Shown: piece by piece, positions 61,570-64,000 of the stretch | Layout: every line of letters starts with the position of its first letter | Position numbering within the stretch: position 1 is the stretch's first letter | Source: JAWWPG01 sp033850885 | GTDB lineage: Bacteria > Actinomycetota > Actinomycetes > Propionibacteriales > Nocardioidaceae | DNA length: 64,000 bases | Assembly (NCBI GenBank): GCA_033850885.1 | Contig: JAWWPG010000016.1 | Span: 1 to 64,000 of the forward strand | Direction: 5' to 3' | Notes under the pieces: generated by a model | What the model saw: the letters and a program-made list of their open reading frames with translations, nothing else | Databases searched by the model: none | Told to the model about the DNA's origin: nothing | Position numbers and translations under genes: made by a program

Positions 61570-61748
61570 GCCCCCCATCTAACCCGCAGTCCACCGCACC
61601 CGCAGTCGGCGCGCACTCATCCAGGTTCGCAACGCCACCGGCTTCCGGACGCCGTACCCGCGAGCTCATCGCATCCAGCAGGTCCGAGATGACGCTTGTC
61701 CGCTGCGGTGCGATGATTCGAGCGAGCATCGACACCAAGGAGCCGACG

Positions 61749-62567
61749 ATGTCCGGAGACGCCGAAGAGGTGACGAAGGTCCCTCGAAAGATCTACGAGA
61801 AGGAGCTGCAGCGCCTGCAGGCAGAGCTCGTGATGATGCAGGAGTGGGTCCGCGTCGAGGGCGCCCGGGTGGCCGTAGTCTTCGAGGGTCGTGACGCCGC
61901 GGGGAAGGGCAGCGCGATCAAGCGGGTGACCGAGTTCCTCAACCCGCGCATCGCCCGCATCGCCGCGCTGCCGGTGCCCACTGAACGCGAGCGCACTCAG
62001 TGGTACTTCCAGCGGTACGTCGAGCAGCTGCCCGCCGCCGGCGAGATCGTGCTCTTCGACCGTAGCTGGTACAACCGCGCCGGAGTCGAGACCGTGATGG
62101 GCTACTGCACCCCCGAGCAGCACTACCGCTTCCTGCGACACTGCCCGATCTTCGAGCGGATGCTCCTCGAGGACGGCGTCCTGCTTCGCAAGTACTGGTT
62201 CTCCGTCAGCGACGCCGAGCAGGAGCGCCGGTTCCGGTCGCGGCTCACCGACCCGATGAGGCAGTGGAAGCTCTCACCCACGGACGTGCAGAGCCTCACC
62301 CGCTGGGAGGACTTCTCCCGCGCGAAGGACGAGATGTTCACCCATACCGACACGCCTGAGTCGCCCTGGTACGTCGTCGAGGCCGAGGACAAGCGGCGCG
62401 CCAGGCTGAACATGATCGCGCACCTGCTGTCGGTGATCCCGTACGCGTTGGTGCAACGGGAACCGATAGAGCTGCCCGAACGGCCGCCGACGGCGGGTTA
62501 CCGGCGGTCACCGAGAGAGCTCCAGACCTACGTCCCCGATCATGCGGCCACCTTGGTCGGCGGCTGA
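61749..62567 (+). CDS. ppk2: Polyphosphate kinase 2
   Basis: This 272-residue PPK2 transfers phosphate between polyphosphate and nucleotides. Walker A is in VFEGRDAAGKGSAIKR, Walker B in VLFDRSWYNRAG, and the lid region is KYWFSVSDAEQERRFRSRLTDPMRQWKLS. The catalytic Asp, Lys and Arg residues of the family are all present. ATG 61749 has AAGGAG 7 bases upstream. Class I PPK2 phosphorylates nucleoside diphosphates; class cannot be fixed from motifs alone. Confidence 0.92.
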   Translation: MSGDAEEVTKVPRKIYEKELQRLQAELVMMQEWVRVEGARVAVVFEGRDAAGKGSAIKRVTEFLNPRIARIAALPVPTERERTQWYFQRYVEQLPAAGEIVLFDRSWYNRAGVETVMGYCTPEQHYRFLRHCPIFERMLLEDGVLLRKYWFSVSDAEQERRFRSRLTDPMRQWKLSPTDVQSLTRWEDFSRAKDEMFTHTDTPESPWYVVEAEDKRRARLNMIAHLLSVIPYALVQREPIELPERPPTAGYRRSPRELQTYVPDHAATLVGG

Positions 62568-62667
62568 CCGCCTTTCTCTTGGGTTGCGCTCAGGAGCCTG
62601 ACCTAGGGTTGCGGACGCCGCGCGACCATGCGCCGCGGCATCACGAGACCACGGGAGAGAGTCCCTG

Positions 62668-63657
62668 ATGAGGACACCGCCAGGCGTCGCCAGGGCCGCC
62701 CTTGGCGTGCTCCTGACAGCATCGCTCACCGCCCTGCTCTCGAGCTGCGGCGGGAGCTCGGGCAAACCGACAGGCACCCCGCCTCCGACACACCGGCACC
62801 GCGTGCCGACGACCCCGGCCACGACAACGCCCTCAACCGCTCCTACCCACGGCGGGATGGCAGCCACTGCGACCAAAGTCTTGACCTTCATCGTGGAGAA
62901 CCACTCCCAGACGCAGATGCAAGCCGGGATGCCGTACCTCAGCCACCTCGCCCAGAGGTACGCCTACGCCAGCGACTACAGCGCCATCACCCATCCCTCG
63001 CTGCCGAACTACCTGGCCATCGCCGGTGGCTCCACCTTCGGTGTCGCCGACGACGCATACCCGTCGACCAACGCGGTCAAGGTGGGACCGGCGACATCGG
63101 TGTTCGACCAGGCGCTCGCCAGCGGACACACCGCCAAGACCTACGCCGAGTCGATGCCGGGCAACTGTGTGCTCACCTCGTCCGGCCTGTACGCCGTGAA
63201 GCACAACCCGTGGGCATACTTCGACGCCGGTCGCGCCAACTGCCTCAAGTACGACGTACCGTCCGGAACCCCCACCTCGGGTGCCCTCGCCAGCGACGTC
63301 GCCAACGGCACCTTGCCCGACGTGGGAATGGTCATCCCGAACCTGTGCAACGACGCCCACGACTGCTCGCTGTCGACCGCCGACAGCTGGCTGCAGAGCT
63401 GGCTGCCGAGCATCCTCAGCGGTCCCGACTTCACGTCAGGCCAACTCGTCGTGGTGATCACCGCAGACGAGGACAACCACTCCCAGAACAACCATGTCCT
63501 CACCGTCGTGCTGGATGCAGCAAGTCAGGGCGGCCGGACCGTGTCCGCTCCGCTCAACCACTACTCCCTGTCGCGCCTCTACTCCCAGATCATCGCCAGC
63601 AACCCGTTGGGCCAGGCCCGAACCGCTCCTGACATGTTGGCGGCCTTCGGACTCTGA
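62668..63657 (+). CDS. Secreted phosphoesterase lipoprotein (PF04185 family)
   Basis: This 329-residue protein has a lipoprotein signal (lipobox TALLSSC, Cys27), a Thr/Pro-rich linker to about residue 65, and a phosphoesterase domain: VLTFIVENHSQTQM with the metal-binding Glu-Asn-His, ITHPSLPNYLAIAGGS with the catalytic Thr/His region, and VVITADEDNHSQNNHV with the Asp/Glu/His metal set. The family includes acid phosphatases and phosphatidylinositol-3-phosphate phosphatase SapM/AcpA. It is probably on the outer face of the membrane and scavenges phosphate. Follows ppk2 by 100 bases. Confidence 0.86.
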   Translation: MRTPPGVARAALGVLLTASLTALLSSCGGSSGKPTGTPPPTHRHRVPTTPATTTPSTAPTHGGMAATATKVLTFIVENHSQTQMQAGMPYLSHLAQRYAYASDYSAITHPSLPNYLAIAGGSTFGVADDAYPSTNAVKVGPATSVFDQALASGHTAKTYAESMPGNCVLTSSGLYAVKHNPWAYFDAGRANCLKYDVPSGTPTSGALASDVANGTLPDVGMVIPNLCNDAHDCSLSTADSWLQSWLPSILSGPDFTSGQLVVVITADEDNHSQNNHVLTVVLDAASQGGRTVSAPLNHYSLSRLYSQIIASNPLGQARTAPDMLAAFGL

Positions 63658-63676
63658 CGGCCGGACCTACGATGGT

Positions 63677-64000
63677 CTACTCCCACTCGATCGTGCCGGG
63701 GGGCTTGCTTGTGACGTCGACGACCACCCGGTTGACCTGGCGGACCTCGTTGGTGATCCGGGTGGAGATGATCTCGATCACGTCGTACGGGAGCCTCGCC
63801 CAGTCGGCGGTCATCGCGTCCTCGGACGTGACGGGGCGCAGGACGACGGGGTGCCCGTAGGTGCGGCCGTCGCCCTGGACGCCGACGGAGCGTACGTCGC
63901 CGAGCAGCACGATCGGGAACTGCCAGATGTCCCGGTCGAGGCCGGCCGCAGTGAGCTCGGTCCTGGCGATCGCGTCGGCCTCACGCAGGATCGCCAGCCG
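63677..64000 (-). CDS. guaA: GMP synthase, C-terminal part (cut by window edge)
   Basis: The last 107 residues of GMP synthase are seen. They include the dimerisation-domain motif SVGVQGDGRTYGHPVVLRPV, TSEDAMTADWARLPYD and the strictly conserved end RVVVDVTSKPPGTIEWE, which closes over XMP. GuaA amidates XMP to GMP. The 5' end lies beyond base 64000. It converges on the phosphoesterase gene, 19 bases apart. Confidence 0.95.
   Translation of the reverse strand, partial: RLAILREADAIARTELTAAGLDRDIWQFPIVLLGDVRSVGVQGDGRTYGHPVVLRPVTSEDAMTADWARLPYDVIEIISTRITNEVRQVNRVVVDVTSKPPGTIEWE

Overview
This window comes from a high-GC actinobacterium, most likely Propionibacteriales (Nocardioides-like). The lineage call is inference. 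It rests on high GC with many GTG starts and ATGA/GTGA gene overlaps, the CBS-containing GuaB1, DUF3017 and DUF6350 proteins, two PspC-domain membrane proteins, and the gene order pcrA / sucC-sucD / DUF6350-purN-purH / folD-DUF3017 / mdh, which matches the core layout known from Streptomyces (sucCD, purNH, folD, mdh in that order). No rRNA, tRNA, CRISPR array or transposase was recognised.

Layout. 0-8.9 kb: end of a GNAT acetyltransferase, galK, a large AAA/LuxR regulator translationally coupled to a 58-residue protein, guaB1, icd and mdh. 8.9-31.8 kb: an accessory one-carbon block sitting between mdh and the DUF3017-folD pair. It holds a YrdC-like protein, a dimethylglycine/sarcosine dehydrogenase with etfBA, a cupin, a choline-to-betaine and betaine-import operon (betB-betA-proV-proW-proX), an IclR regulator, purU, an MttB-family methyltransferase, and an operon of a second IclR regulator, a corrinoid protein, a methyl-THF:corrinoid methyltransferase, a RamA-like reactivase and a DUF1638 protein, followed by a convergent metF. 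31.8-42 kb: DUF3017, folD, a frameshifted gene, purH, purN, DUF6350, a sigma-like membrane protein, sucD and sucC. 42-49 kb: an alpha/beta hydrolase, a lone B12-binding protein, and a likely lipoquinone/meroterpenoid cluster (geranylgeranyl reductase, UbiA, type III PKS, ICMT-type methyltransferase, FAD monooxygenase, IDI). 49-64 kb: ArsR-SRPBCC, pcrA, a 577-bp non-coding stretch with several hairpins, a PspC-type two-component system with its LiaF-like partner, a heterodimeric ABC exporter, an aldo/keto reductase, PPK2, a phosphoesterase lipoprotein and the end of guaA.

How it fits together. The central proposal is an aerobic, corrinoid-dependent route for glycine betaine (or a related quaternary amine). 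Choline is oxidised by BetA/BetB, or betaine is imported by ProVWX. The MttB-like enzyme moves one methyl to the corrinoid protein, the MtgA-like enzyme passes it to tetrahydrofolate, and RamA keeps the corrinoid reduced. MetF would run in the oxidative direction, FolD takes the product to formyl-THF, and PurU releases formate, or PurN/PurH use the formyl group. Dimethylglycine goes to the FAD-GcvT dehydrogenase, with electrons leaving through ETF. Three of the promoters involved share a 17-bp GTTGC-N7-GCAAC palindrome, and the mttB/IclR promoter carries a TGGAA-N6-TTCCA palindrome, so the block looks like a small regulon. Two other structural features stand out: two single genes (a cupin and a broken nuclease-like gene) are each bracketed by a pair of 65-73 bp hairpin repeats, and a 62-bp palindrome-bearing tandem repeat lies between purU and the mttB-like gene.
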